Positions 1 through 6,221 of a stretch of DNA of 6,464 nucleotides are shown in pieces. The first letter of the stretch is position 1, and the number at the start of each line of letters is the position of its first letter. The position numbers and the translations under genes are program-made. Source of the DNA: Bifidobacteriaceae bacterium (GTDB taxonomy: Bacteria > Actinomycetota > Actinomycetes > Actinomycetales > WQXJ01); the NCBI GenBank assembly GCA_031268115.1, contig JAIRXV010000357.1, positions 1 through 6,464 on the forward strand, given 5' to 3'. Below the pieces are notes generated by a model. The model ran no database searches. It was not told the DNA's origin and was given only the letters and a program-made list of their open reading frames with translations.

Positions 1-136
1 GCACAGTCCGATCCTCCGGGGCGTCACGTCGGATCCAGGGCCTCCAGTTGAGGTAGGGTTCATGGATGCTCTTGCCCGGGGTTTGGGGCCTCGGAGCTAA
101 AACAGGAGGCTAGAAGACATTGAAAGGGTGTGTGGG
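1..136. other. Window edge, no assignable gene; leader of the peptidase gene
   Basis: No gene can be assigned here. A plus-strand frame open from the window edge ends in TAA at 98-100 and a second ends in TAG at 54-56. Either could be the tail of an upstream gene, but both are too short to recognise. A minus-strand ATG at 63-61 opens a frame running off the left edge, with no clear ribosome site. ImmA/IrrE peptidases often follow an XRE-type helix-turn-helix regulator, so the upstream gene deserves a look, but nothing visible here identifies one. Confidence 0.4.
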
Positions 137-140
137 ATGA
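104..140 (+). promoter_or_regulatory. Strong Shine-Dalgarno and possible six-codon leader ORF
   Basis: AGGAGG at 104-109 is the best ribosome site near this gene but lies 27 nt before the preferred ATG at 137. Ten nt after it, a TTG at 120 opens a tiny frame (MKGCVG) whose TGA at 138-140 overlaps the ATG at 137 as ATGA, the usual arrangement for translational coupling. An in-frame ATT at 119 is also well spaced from AGGAGG, but ATT starts are very rare. The GAAAGGG at 122-128, 8 nt before the ATG, could serve the main gene directly. Confidence 0.3.
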
Positions 141-841
141 GTGCTGCTCAGGTCCCGCCCGCAGAGATCGGGTCGGCACACGACCTGGGGTTCCTGGACT
201 TCCCCGACCGCCTTGCCGCAATTCGTTGTGCGAAGGATCTCGCCCGCAAGGCCAGTGTCTGGGCCGGGCAGTGTCCCACCGAGATCATCGATCCGAAGAC
301 GGTCTACCAGAGACTCCCTAAGTGCGAGCTCGTGTTCGCCAAGCTCAACCCGGAAGGAGTCTCGTTCAGGGATCGAGACTGGGTCTCCGGCGTGACACAG
401 ATTTCCCCCGAGAGGTCGATACGCACCACGGTGGAACGCCGCGACCGGCCCACGAGGCGGCGGTTCACCATCGCCCACGAGGCGGCGCACCTGTTCCTGT
501 CCTTGCCATTGTTGGGTTCCTCGGGGCAAGCGGTTAGCCCGGATGCCAAGGGTACCGGCGAAGACTCGGCCCGGGACGAGGAGGCATTCGTTCGGACTCC
601 AAACGACCGGCCAGCATCCGACCAGGCTTACTTCGCGCAGGAGGGACTTCGTGCGGAGTACTTTGCCGACCTGTTCGCCCACTATTTCCTGATGCCAGAC
701 GAAGTGATTTTGCCGATGGTCCGGGCCGGTATACCAGTGGACGAAGTGGCCGAAAGGTTGAGGGTGTCTGTCGAAACAGCGTGGAACAGGGAGTTCTATA
801 TGGGACTCGAACTGAAAGCGGCCGAACTGGAAGCGGCATAG
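137..841 (+). CDS. ImmA/IrrE family zinc metallo-endopeptidase
   Basis: Cytoplasmic zinc peptidase of 234 residues. The signature is RRRFTIAHEAAHLFL: His114, Glu115 and His118 form the HExxH site. The expected distal glutamate is Glu174 in RAEYFADLFAHYFLMP, the E-x2-(F)A-x-L-MP block of this family. The C-terminus (VDEVAERLRVSVETAWNR) matches the helical tail that normally ends these proteins. In ImmA (ICEBs1) and IrrE/DdrO systems the peptidase cleaves a repressor after a damage or invasion signal; the target here is unknown. Between HEAAH and Glu174 there are about 55 residues, longer than the usual two to three dozen, and rich in Gly, Ser, Asp and Glu. ATG 137 is preferred because GAAAGGG precedes it by 8 nt; an in-frame GTG at 128 would add three residues and has a GACATT box 6 nt upstream. 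The next gene starts 41 nt downstream on the same strand. Confidence 0.9.
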   Translation: MSAAQVPPAEIGSAHDLGFLDFPDRLAAIRCAKDLARKASVWAGQCPTEIIDPKTVYQRLPKCELVFAKLNPEGVSFRDRDWVSGVTQISPERSIRTTVERRDRPTRRRFTIAHEAAHLFLSLPLLGSSGQAVSPDAKGTGEDSARDEEAFVRTPNDRPASDQAYFAQEGLRAEYFADLFAHYFLMPDEVILPMVRAGIPVDEVAERLRVSVETAWNREFYMGLELKAAELEAA

Positions 842-871
842 CGAACCATCCAACGACAGCGCCCCGAGAGA

Positions 872-877
872 TAGCAT
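872..877 (+). promoter_or_regulatory. Possible -10 box just before the two-helix membrane protein
   Basis: TAGCAT fits TANNNT and ends 5 nt before the ATG at 883, which would give an almost leaderless transcript. No recognisable -35 is present. A GAGAG at 866-870, 12 nt from the ATG, is a poor ribosome site, so either a leaderless start or read-through translation from the peptidase mRNA is possible. Confidence 0.25.
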
Positions 878-882
878 CTAAA

Positions 883-1530
883 ATGCCCCTGACCAAGCGT
901 CCCACGGCGGATAAGCCTCTAGTCGATACCCTGGCCGCGCCAGAAAGCCGCTCTTCCCGTGCCCTGAGCGTGGCAAACGCGGACGAAGGCAGCACCGCGA
1001 TTGTAGGACAGGGACGGGAAGGCGGCAGCGCCGACCTGGTCGAGGGATACGCTGCCACTGAATCTGTCACAGCCACCGATGTGTGCCCAGTTGTCGGCCC
1101 GCCTAGCGAACCGGCCCTTGTGGCCGCTGGACCGGAATCATCGGCTGCGTCCAGCAGTGATCAGTCTGGGACGCCTAGTCCAACTGGTTCGCCAGGCACT
1201 GACACCGTTGAGAACGCCCCTGACCGGCCTCAGCTGCTCCAGCAAACGCCGCCGCAGAGCTTTCGGGAAGCCTCGGCTCAGCGCTCCTATAGGATTCTGG
1301 TTGCGAGGCTAATTGTGGGTGGCTTCATTATGACGGGCGCACTGGTCGGAGGGACCATTGCAGTGTTCTTGGATAAGCCGCCTTGGTTCTTTGCCTTCGC
1401 AATGCTTATTGGCTCCATGGTTGCCTTCATGAAGAGCAAGCATCTTACCGCATTCTGGGCAAACCTGGGCAAAACCATAGGGTCCTTGGGCAATAAGTCG
1501 GAACCTGTCGAACAGAGCCGAACCGACTGA
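883..1530 (+). CDS. Unrecognised protein: low-complexity N-terminus plus two-helix membrane hairpin
   Basis: Family not recognised. The 215-residue product has two parts. Residues 1 to about 135 are rich in Ala, Ser, Pro, Thr and Gly, have no obvious fold and are probably disordered. Residues about 139-163 (LIVGGFIMTGALVGGTIAVF) and 167-183 (FFAFAMLIGSMVAFM) are two hydrophobic helices joined by the short turn DKPPW. Basic residues flank both ends (RSYRILVAR before, KSKH after), so both termini should be cytoplasmic. A 32-residue polar tail follows. The ATG at 883 was chosen over an in-frame GTG at 781, which would overlap the peptidase gene by 61 nt and lacks a ribosome site. The spacing from the peptidase stop (41 nt) suggests one transcription unit. 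The role may be membrane anchor, substrate or effector of the peptidase; this is inferred from position only. Confidence 0.7.
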   Translation: MPLTKRPTADKPLVDTLAAPESRSSRALSVANADEGSTAIVGQGREGGSADLVEGYAATESVTATDVCPVVGPPSEPALVAAGPESSAASSSDQSGTPSPTGSPGTDTVENAPDRPQLLQQTPPQSFREASAQRSYRILVARLIVGGFIMTGALVGGTIAVFLDKPPWFFAFAMLIGSMVAFMKSKHLTAFWANLGKTIGSLGNKSEPVEQSRTD

Positions 1531-1656
1531 CGGCGCGAACGCGAACGCACGCGCTGAGAACAAGGTGCGACTGCGCGCCCCCAGTAGGCCCCTTGCAGAC
1601 GAGACCTCATTTTCCTAATTCGAGATGCTGGCTCCTGTGTTCGGCAGGGGTCTTGG
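1531..1656. other. Convergent intergenic gap with weak hairpins
   Basis: This 126-nt gap separates two convergent genes. GGTGCG (1564-1569) and CGCGCC (1574-1579) form a six-pair stem with one G-U pair and a four-base loop. CTCCTG (1632-1637) and CAGGGG (1645-1650) form a second six-pair stem with one U-G pair, followed by TCTTGGT. Both pair better in the plus-strand transcript, so they could end transcription of the two-helix membrane protein gene. Neither has a real T-tract. A tandem GCGAAC hexamer (1535-1546) directly follows the stop codon. Confidence 0.35.
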
Positions 1657-2844
1657 TCAGGCGGCGCCGCGCCCCCTGATTGCCCTCATCGCGAACCCGT
1701 AGATCCGAGAGAGAATTAGTAGCGCACCGACTGCCATGAACACTATCCCGATGATTTGAGAAGTCGTTCCCTCACCTCGCACAGAGTTGTCATCGGGATT
1801 GGCCGGGTTGTACTGGATCTCAAGGCTCGAACCTTGCGCGCGATTGCAGTAAATGGTCGAGCTGGCGGCGGTACGACTCGAATACGTAAGATCGGCGACC
1901 TCGAATTGGTAGTTAAGTGCGCACATGGTAGTGCCTTCTGAGTCTTCCGAATAATACACCTCCGTGACTGTCGCCTCGGCCTGAGCGGTCTGATCGGCGC
2001 TCGGCCTCGAAATGTTGTAGGCGAAGAGGCCGGCCGCGAAGAACACAGCCGCCGTTACGACGAGACCAATCGATTGAAGGACGAACGGGGCGGCCCGGCC
2101 CGCGTGCGGGTTCGCCCGGTATCGACTCTGAGCGCTGGCCACGCTGGCCATCCGTTGCGGTAGCGTTTGACCTCGGTCCCGGCGTAAGTCCGAGAGATCG
2201 GGGGGACGAATTGGATCGGGCCGAGGGCCGCGGGGTTGAACCAGCCAACGCGATGAGTCCGGTCCCGCCGTAGTGCCGCCTTGTTCCGATGGCGTTGGCG
2301 GCAAGGGCTGATGTTGGAGGCCGGGCGCGCGGATCCCCAACCGCGATCTCTTCCTCGCCCGAAGGACGGAAAGGCAGCCGCCGACTCCAAGTCCCGTGAG
2401 GATGATTCCCAGTACTGCGGCGACGATGCCGCCGTCGCGGTATCCGGGCTCTTTCTCGCTGGCGATCGCGTTGCGTTGCGGGCTGTCCGGGTCATAGACG
2501 ATCTCTATGGCGTCGCCCTCCACGCTGGCGCAATCGGCGTTCGAACCGACGCTGGATACACCCCGATAGCTCCGGCCCTCGACAACGAAGGCATAGCTAA
2601 CGGAGCAGCCCTGGTCCGCGGAACCGTCCGGGTCGAAACCGGCCACGGCAGTGACGCTCCCTTGAGCGCTGCCCCGGTAGCCCGTGGGCGAGTCCCAGGA
2701 GGAGGCCTGCAGTACCCCAGATACGACCCACGCGACTCCCAAAACCAACATGGCGATCGAGACGACGGCTTTGACGATTCGGAGGATCCTACGGGCGGTG
2801 GAAGGCTGCGCTGAAGGGTCGGGGATTTGCAGGGCGTTAGTCAT
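1657..2844 (-). CDS. Membrane protein with two DUF3592-like extracytoplasmic repeats
   Basis: A 395-residue membrane protein built by internal duplication. Helices lie at about 22-45, 139-161, 254-278 and 363-380. Each helix pair encloses a roughly 90-residue beta-rich segment of DUF3592 character (SVTAV...Y-x-F...Y...I-x-YDP-x2-P). Both repeats follow C-x3-Y-x-F-x6-Y-x11-C-x11-Y-[DN]-P-x2-P: Cys80/Cys105 with YDPDSP at 117-122, and Cys308/Cys333 with YNPANP at 345-350. Positive charge before helix 1 (RRILRIVK) and after helix 2 (RARKRSR) places the repeats outside the cytoplasm, where the Cys pairs could form disulfides. The middle linker (about 162-253) is Pro-, Arg- and Gln-rich. Function is unknown; DUF3592 proteins are mostly uncharacterised. 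ATG 2844 is preferred to an upstream GTG at 2868 because a -10-like TACTGT lies 6 nt before it. The gene is divergent from glgB. Confidence 0.8.
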   Translation of the reverse strand: MTNALQIPDPSAQPSTARRILRIVKAVVSIAMLVLGVAWVVSGVLQASSWDSPTGYRGSAQGSVTAVAGFDPDGSADQGCSVSYAFVVEGRSYRGVSSVGSNADCASVEGDAIEIVYDPDSPQRNAIASEKEPGYRDGGIVAAVLGIILTGLGVGGCLSVLRARKRSRLGIRAPGLQHQPLPPTPSEQGGTTAGPDSSRWLVQPRGPRPDPIRPPDLSDLRRDRGQTLPQRMASVASAQSRYRANPHAGRAAPFVLQSIGLVVTAAVFFAAGLFAYNISRPSADQTAQAEATVTEVYYSEDSEGTTMCALNYQFEVADLTYSSRTAASSTIYCNRAQGSSLEIQYNPANPDDNSVRGEGTTSQIIGIVFMAVGALLILSRIYGFAMRAIRGRGAA

Positions 2845-2850
2845 GCCGTC

Positions 2851-2856
2851 ACAGTA
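2851..2856 (-). promoter_or_regulatory. Predicted leaderless -10 box of the DUF3592-like gene
   Basis: On the minus strand TACTGT (2856 down to 2851) fits TANNNT and is followed by 6 nt and then the ATG at 2844. In actinobacteria this spacing puts the transcription start at the A of the start codon. There is no Shine-Dalgarno before the ATG and no clear -35. It mirrors the box before glgB. Confidence 0.45.
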
Positions 2857-2929
2857 CGCCGATCCCACAAGCGCCCGGATCTGCCCCGCGAGGGACCTTC
2901 CGAACGCGCCGTGGCCGCCTTTGCGGTGC

Positions 2930-2935
2930 TACCGT
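2930..2935 (+). promoter_or_regulatory. Predicted leaderless -10 box of glgB
   Basis: TACCGT fits TANNNT and is followed by GCCGCA and then the glgB ATG at 2942, the same 6-nt spacing as on the opposite strand. No ribosome site is present upstream of the ATG, which supports leaderless translation. No convincing -35 is seen 16 to 18 nt upstream. Confidence 0.5.
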
Positions 2936-2941
2936 GCCGCA

Positions 2942-5128
2942 ATGGGGTCTACACAGCCTGAACCGCTCGCAGTCAATTCCGCAACGCTGGCCGCCGTCGC
3001 CGCCGGCACATATTACGATCCGCATTCCGTGCTTGGCGGTCACGTGGCCGATGGCGCGATCACCCTGAGGACGCTTCGTCCTCTTGCGGACGGCGTCGTC
3101 TTCGTGACGCCGGACGCCCGCCATACCGCTGAGCATGAGCAGGACGGGATTTGGGTTGCTGCCTTCGCCGGCGCGGTAGTCCCGGATTACCGGGTGGAGG
3201 TGACCTATGGCGGACTGACCGCCTTGAACGACGATCCATACCGATTCCTGCCCACCATAGGCGAACTCGATCTACACCTGATCGCCACGGGCCGCCACGA
3301 GCAGCTGTGGGACGCGCTGGGTGCCAGGATCAGAAAGTTCCCTTCGACCATGGGGCAGGTGGTTGGCACCTCATTCACTGTCTGGGCACCGAATGCGCAA
3401 GCCGTGCGCGTCGTGGGCGATTTCAACTCGTGGACTTCGGGAGCCACCGCGATGCGCTCTCTTGGCGCCTCTGGCGTGTGGGAAGTGTTTGTGCCCGATG
3501 TCGGCGTTGGCGCGCGCTACAAGTTCGAGATCCATACCCGTGACGGTTCGTGGCTGCAGAAGGCCGACCCGATGGCGCGCGCCACTGAGATCCCTCCAGC
3601 TACCGCTTCGGTGGTGACTGAGGCCGTCCACGAATGGGGTGACGCAGCTTGGCTCGAACGTAGGGCTAGGACCAACGCCCACCTCGGGCCGATGAGCGTC
3701 TACGAAATCCACATGGGGTCGTGGCGCGAGGGGCTGACCTACCGCGACCTGGCCGAGCAGTTGCCCGAATATGTGGCGGACCTAGGATTCACGCACGTCG
3801 AATTCTTGCCCGTGGCCGAGCATCCCTTTGGAGGTTCTTGGGGTTACCAAGTGACTTCCTATTATGCGCCGACAGCTCGATACGGCACACCGGACGATTT
3901 CCGGTACTTGGTTGACCGGCTCCATCAGGCCGGTATTGGCGTCATTTTGGACTGGGTGCCCGCTCACTTCCCTAAGGATGCGTTTGCTTTGGCCCGGTTC
4001 GACGGAACGGCGCTTTACGAATATCCCGATCCGCAACGCGGCGAGCACCCGGACTGGGGCACCTTGGTGTTCAACTACGGCCGCACCGAGGTGCGGAACT
4101 TCCTGATGGCCAACGCGACCTACTGGATGGAGGAGTTCCACGCCGATGGGCTGAGGGTCGATGCGGTCGCCTCAATGCTCTACCTCGACTACTCGCGCCA
4201 ACCGGGGCAGTGGACCCCAAACGCATACGGCGGGCGGGAAAACCTCGAAGCCATCAACATGCTCCAGGAGGTCAACGCGACCGCTTACAAGCGGACGCCC
4301 GGGATCGTCATGATAGCCGAGGAATCCACCGCCTGGCCTGGGGTGACGGCCCCGACCAACGTGGGTGGGCTCGGCTTTGGGCTGAAATGGAACATGGGGT
4401 GGATGAACGATACTCTGCGCTATCTATCGGAGGATCCCATCAACCGGCGCTATCACCACGGCGAAGTCACTTTCTCGATGGTGTATGCATTCTCAGAGCA
4501 TTTTGTGCTGCCGTTGTCCCATGACGAAGTGGTACACGGGAAAGGCTCCCTCTACTCGAAGATGCCCGGCGATAACTGGCAGAAGCTCGCGGGGGTCCGT
4601 GCGCTATTCGCCTACCAATGGTCCCACCCGGGCAAGCAGCTACTATTCATGGGATCGGAGTTCGCCCAGGAGCAAGAATGGCATTCAGAGGGTTCGTTGG
4701 ACTGGTGGTTGCTGGACCGGGCAGACCACCGTGGAGTGATGACTCTGGTGCGCGATCTCAACGCGCTCTACCGCTCATCCCCGGCCCTATGGGCGGAAGA
4801 CTTCGATTCGGCGGGATTTCAGTGGATCGACGCGAACGATTCGGGACGCAACATTCTGTCCTATTTGCGTAAGGCACCAGACGGACAACAGGTGGCCGTT
4901 GTGGTCAACTTTGCCGGCACCCCCCACGAGGGCTATCGACTGGCGCTACCCGCCGGTGGCGATTGGCTTGAGCTGATCAACACCGATTCTGAGCTGTATG
5001 GCGGTTCGGGGGTTGGCAACCTGGGGCGAGTCCACGCCGAGGAGATCCCGTGGTCCGGTCTGGAGTATTCGGCGCAAGTGCGCATCCCGCCGCTGGGAGC
5101 CGTATTCTTCGCCCCCGCCGAGAAATAG
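2942..5128 (+). CDS. glgB: 1,4-alpha-glucan branching enzyme (GH13)
   Basis: Cytoplasmic enzyme that cuts an alpha-1,4-glucan chain and rejoins it through an alpha-1,6 link, making branched glycogen or GlgE-type glucan. The 728 residues match the usual length. Order: N1 module from about residue 20 (YYDPHSVLG at 24-32), CBM48 at about 140-225 (GTSFTVWAPNA, GDFNSW), GH13 barrel starting near YEIHMGSW at 254, and a C-terminal beta domain after about 625. The catalytic set is complete: region I Asp337 (DWVPAHF), nucleophile Asp407 (GLRVDAV), acid/base Glu460 (IAEEST) and Asp528 (LSHDEVVHGKGS). The 53- and 68-residue spacings equal those of E. coli GlgB (Asp405, Glu458, Asp526). The frame stays open upstream to 2684, but ATG 2942 gives the family N-terminus and avoids overlap with the divergent gene. 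No other glycogen gene is in the window. Confidence 0.97.
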   Translation: MGSTQPEPLAVNSATLAAVAAGTYYDPHSVLGGHVADGAITLRTLRPLADGVVFVTPDARHTAEHEQDGIWVAAFAGAVVPDYRVEVTYGGLTALNDDPYRFLPTIGELDLHLIATGRHEQLWDALGARIRKFPSTMGQVVGTSFTVWAPNAQAVRVVGDFNSWTSGATAMRSLGASGVWEVFVPDVGVGARYKFEIHTRDGSWLQKADPMARATEIPPATASVVTEAVHEWGDAAWLERRARTNAHLGPMSVYEIHMGSWREGLTYRDLAEQLPEYVADLGFTHVEFLPVAEHPFGGSWGYQVTSYYAPTARYGTPDDFRYLVDRLHQAGIGVILDWVPAHFPKDAFALARFDGTALYEYPDPQRGEHPDWGTLVFNYGRTEVRNFLMANATYWMEEFHADGLRVDAVASMLYLDYSRQPGQWTPNAYGGRENLEAINMLQEVNATAYKRTPGIVMIAEESTAWPGVTAPTNVGGLGFGLKWNMGWMNDTLRYLSEDPINRRYHHGEVTFSMVYAFSEHFVLPLSHDEVVHGKGSLYSKMPGDNWQKLAGVRALFAYQWSHPGKQLLFMGSEFAQEQEWHSEGSLDWWLLDRADHRGVMTLVRDLNALYRSSPALWAEDFDSAGFQWIDANDSGRNILSYLRKAPDGQQVAVVVNFAGTPHEGYRLALPAGGDWLELINTDSELYGGSGVGNLGRVHAEEIPWSGLEYSAQVRIPPLGAVFFAPAEK

Positions 5129-5136
5129 AAGCCCTC

Positions 5137-5153
5137 GCGGGATTAGCTCCCGC
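5137..5153 (+). terminator. Hairpin after glgB, possible terminator
   Basis: GCGGGA (5137-5142) and TCCCGC (5148-5153) are a perfect six-base inverted repeat with the loop TTAGC, starting 9 nt after the glgB stop. No T-tract follows, as is common for actinobacterial terminators, so the call rests on position and stem only. Confidence 0.4.
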
Positions 5154-5163
5154 ACGCCGCTCC

Positions 5164-5207
5164 CCGCGCGGCGCCGCTTCCGAGCCGAGCCGCCTCCGCG
5201 CGGCGGC
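5164..5207. repeat. GC-rich direct repeat and hairpin between glgB and xerC
   Basis: CCGCGCGGCG occurs at 5164-5173 and again at 5196-5205. The second copy lies in a hairpin made by GCCGCC (5189-5194) and GGCGGC (5202-5207) with a seven-base loop. It may add to termination after glgB. Given the base composition, it could also be chance. Confidence 0.35.
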
Positions 5208-5230
5208 AAGGGTCTGTCGCGATCGCCGGG

Positions 5231-5236
5231 CACACT
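5231..5236 (+). promoter_or_regulatory. Weak possible -10 box before xerC
   Basis: CACACT matches TANNNT except in the first base and ends 6 nt before the ATG at 5243, the same spacing as for glgB and the divergent gene. No Shine-Dalgarno is visible (GGGACC precedes the ATG), so a leaderless start is plausible but weaker than the other two cases. Confidence 0.25.
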
Positions 5237-5242
5237 GGGACC

Positions 5243-6178
5243 ATGGGTGATGGTCCCGACAGCGCTGGGAGCCTTAGCGCGGAGGCAATCGTGGAGCGTT
5301 TCGCTCGGTACCTCACCTTGGTGAGGGGGCGCTCGGCCCACACGGTTCGTGCCTACCGTGCAGATGTGACATCGCTGCTTGCCCACGCCCAAGTGGACGA
5401 TGCCGGCAAGTTGGCCGCCTTAGGCCTGCCCGCGTTGCGTGCGTGGTTGGCTGAGGGCCACGAAGCGGGCCATGCCAGGTCGACTCTGGCGCGCCGGGCG
5501 GCGGCCGCGCGGGTCTTCACGGCCTGGGCGGCGCGCGAAGGGCTGATCGCAGCCGATCCCGGGCTGCGTTTGGCCTCGCCCCAAAAGGGGGGCAGGCTGC
5601 CCAACGTTCTAACGCGGGCCGACGCCAACGCCATGGTCGAAACGGCTCAGGCGATGGCTGCGGAGGGAGACCCTGTGGCCTTACGCGACTGGGCGTTGGC
5701 CGAGTTGGCCTACGCCACCGGTGCGCGGGTGGCGGAGCTAGTGGCAATCGATTTGACCCACCTCGACCCTGCCCGCCGAACCGTCCGGGTACGCGGCAAG
5801 GGCAGCAAGGAGCGTGTGGTGCCCTACGGCCGGGCCGCCGCCGAGGCGGTCGCGGCCTGGACGGTGCGGGGCCGCCCTCAGGTGGTGACGCCATCGTCCC
5901 CGGAAGCGTTGTTCCTCGGGGTCCGCGGCGGACGCCTGGGTCAGCGCCAGGCCCGCGCCGCGATCCACAATTTGGCGACCGCGGCGGATGTGCCCGATGT
6001 CGCCCCGCACGGATTGCGCCACACCGCCGCGACCCATTTGCTCGACGGCGGCGCGGACCTGCGGTCCGTCCAAGAACTCCTGGGCCACTCGTCGTTGGCG
6101 ACCACTCAGCGCTACACGCATGTATCGGCCGAGCGGCTGCTAGCGGCCTACCGCCAGGCCCACCCGAGGGCGGTCTAG
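5243..6178 (+). CDS. xerC: Tyrosine recombinase XerC
   Basis: Site-specific recombinase of 311 residues, near the usual XerC length of about 300. With XerD-type partners these enzymes resolve chromosome dimers at dif. Residues about 9-100 are the N-terminal SAM-like core-binding domain (FARYLTLVRGRSAHTVRAYRADV). The catalytic domain follows and is complete: Arg162 (TGARVAEL), Lys186 (RGKGSKERVVP), His256 and Arg259 (HGLRHTAATHLL), His282 (LGHSS) and the nucleophile Tyr291 (QRYTHV). The Xer-like spacing and the absence of an extra N-terminal arm-binding domain argue against a phage integrase. In many actinobacteria xerC sits between dprA and rpsB; here glgB precedes it and the downstream side is cut off. 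Its GC content is clearly higher than that of the genes at the left of the window. Assignment as XerC rather than XerD rests on overall resemblance and is less certain than the family. Confidence 0.9.
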   Translation: MGDGPDSAGSLSAEAIVERFARYLTLVRGRSAHTVRAYRADVTSLLAHAQVDDAGKLAALGLPALRAWLAEGHEAGHARSTLARRAAAARVFTAWAAREGLIAADPGLRLASPQKGGRLPNVLTRADANAMVETAQAMAAEGDPVALRDWALAELAYATGARVAELVAIDLTHLDPARRTVRVRGKGSKERVVPYGRAAAEAVAAWTVRGRPQVVTPSSPEALFLGVRGGRLGQRQARAAIHNLATAADVPDVAPHGLRHTAATHLLDGGADLRSVQELLGHSSLATTQRYTHVSAERLLAAYRQAHPRAV

Positions 6179-6201
6179 GTCGGCGAGAAGCACTGACCTA
6201 G
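6175..6201 (+). repeat. Inverted repeat overlapping the xerC stop, possible terminator
   Basis: CTAGGTC (6175-6181) and GACCTAG (6195-6201) are perfect complements. The stem extends inward by a G-U and a G-C pair to nine pairs with a nine-base loop. The left arm contains the xerC stop codon TAG (6176-6178). No T-tract follows. It could act as an intrinsic terminator or a protein-binding site. Confidence 0.45.
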
Positions 6202-6210
6202 CAATGCTAG
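6198..6210. repeat. 13-bp CTAG-ended palindrome after xerC
   Basis: CTAGCA, one central A, and TGCTAG form a perfect palindrome. It shares its first four bases with the right arm of the preceding inverted repeat, so the two cannot form stems together. The one-base centre argues for a dimeric protein-binding site rather than an RNA hairpin. Confidence 0.35.
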
Positions 6211-6221
6211 CTGCTGCGTCT

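Noticed and set aside
110..877. 255-codon open frame on the minus strand opposite the peptidase
   Set aside because: It is an antisense shadow of a GC-rich gene. Its product has no family signature, while the plus strand shows a full HExxH and LMP motif set.
781..882. Upstream GTG extension of the two-helix membrane protein gene
   Set aside because: It would overlap the peptidase gene by 61 nt, has no ribosome site, and adds only compositionally odd sequence.
534..1076. 180-codon minus-strand frame spanning two genes
   Set aside because: Low-complexity Arg/Pro/Ser product that crosses the end of the peptidase and the start of the next gene; no ribosome site and no motif.
2281..2814. 177-codon plus-strand frame opposite the DUF3592-like gene
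   Set aside because: The minus strand encodes clear membrane helices and two matching repeats; the plus frame is its shadow.
2684..2941. N-terminal extension of glgB to the first start in the open frame
   Set aside because: The added 86 residues lie over the divergent gene and its promoter and do not resemble a GlgB N-terminus; ATG 2942 gives the normal length.
5738..6121. 127-codon minus-strand frame opposite xerC
   Set aside because: Shadow of the conserved XerC catalytic domain.
5243..6178. Phage or ICE integrase next to the ImmA-like gene, forming one mobile element
   Set aside because: The recombinase has the size and domain order of chromosomal XerC without an arm-binding domain, is about 4.4 kb from the peptidase, and glgB lies between them. 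No tRNA or att-like repeat pair was seen.
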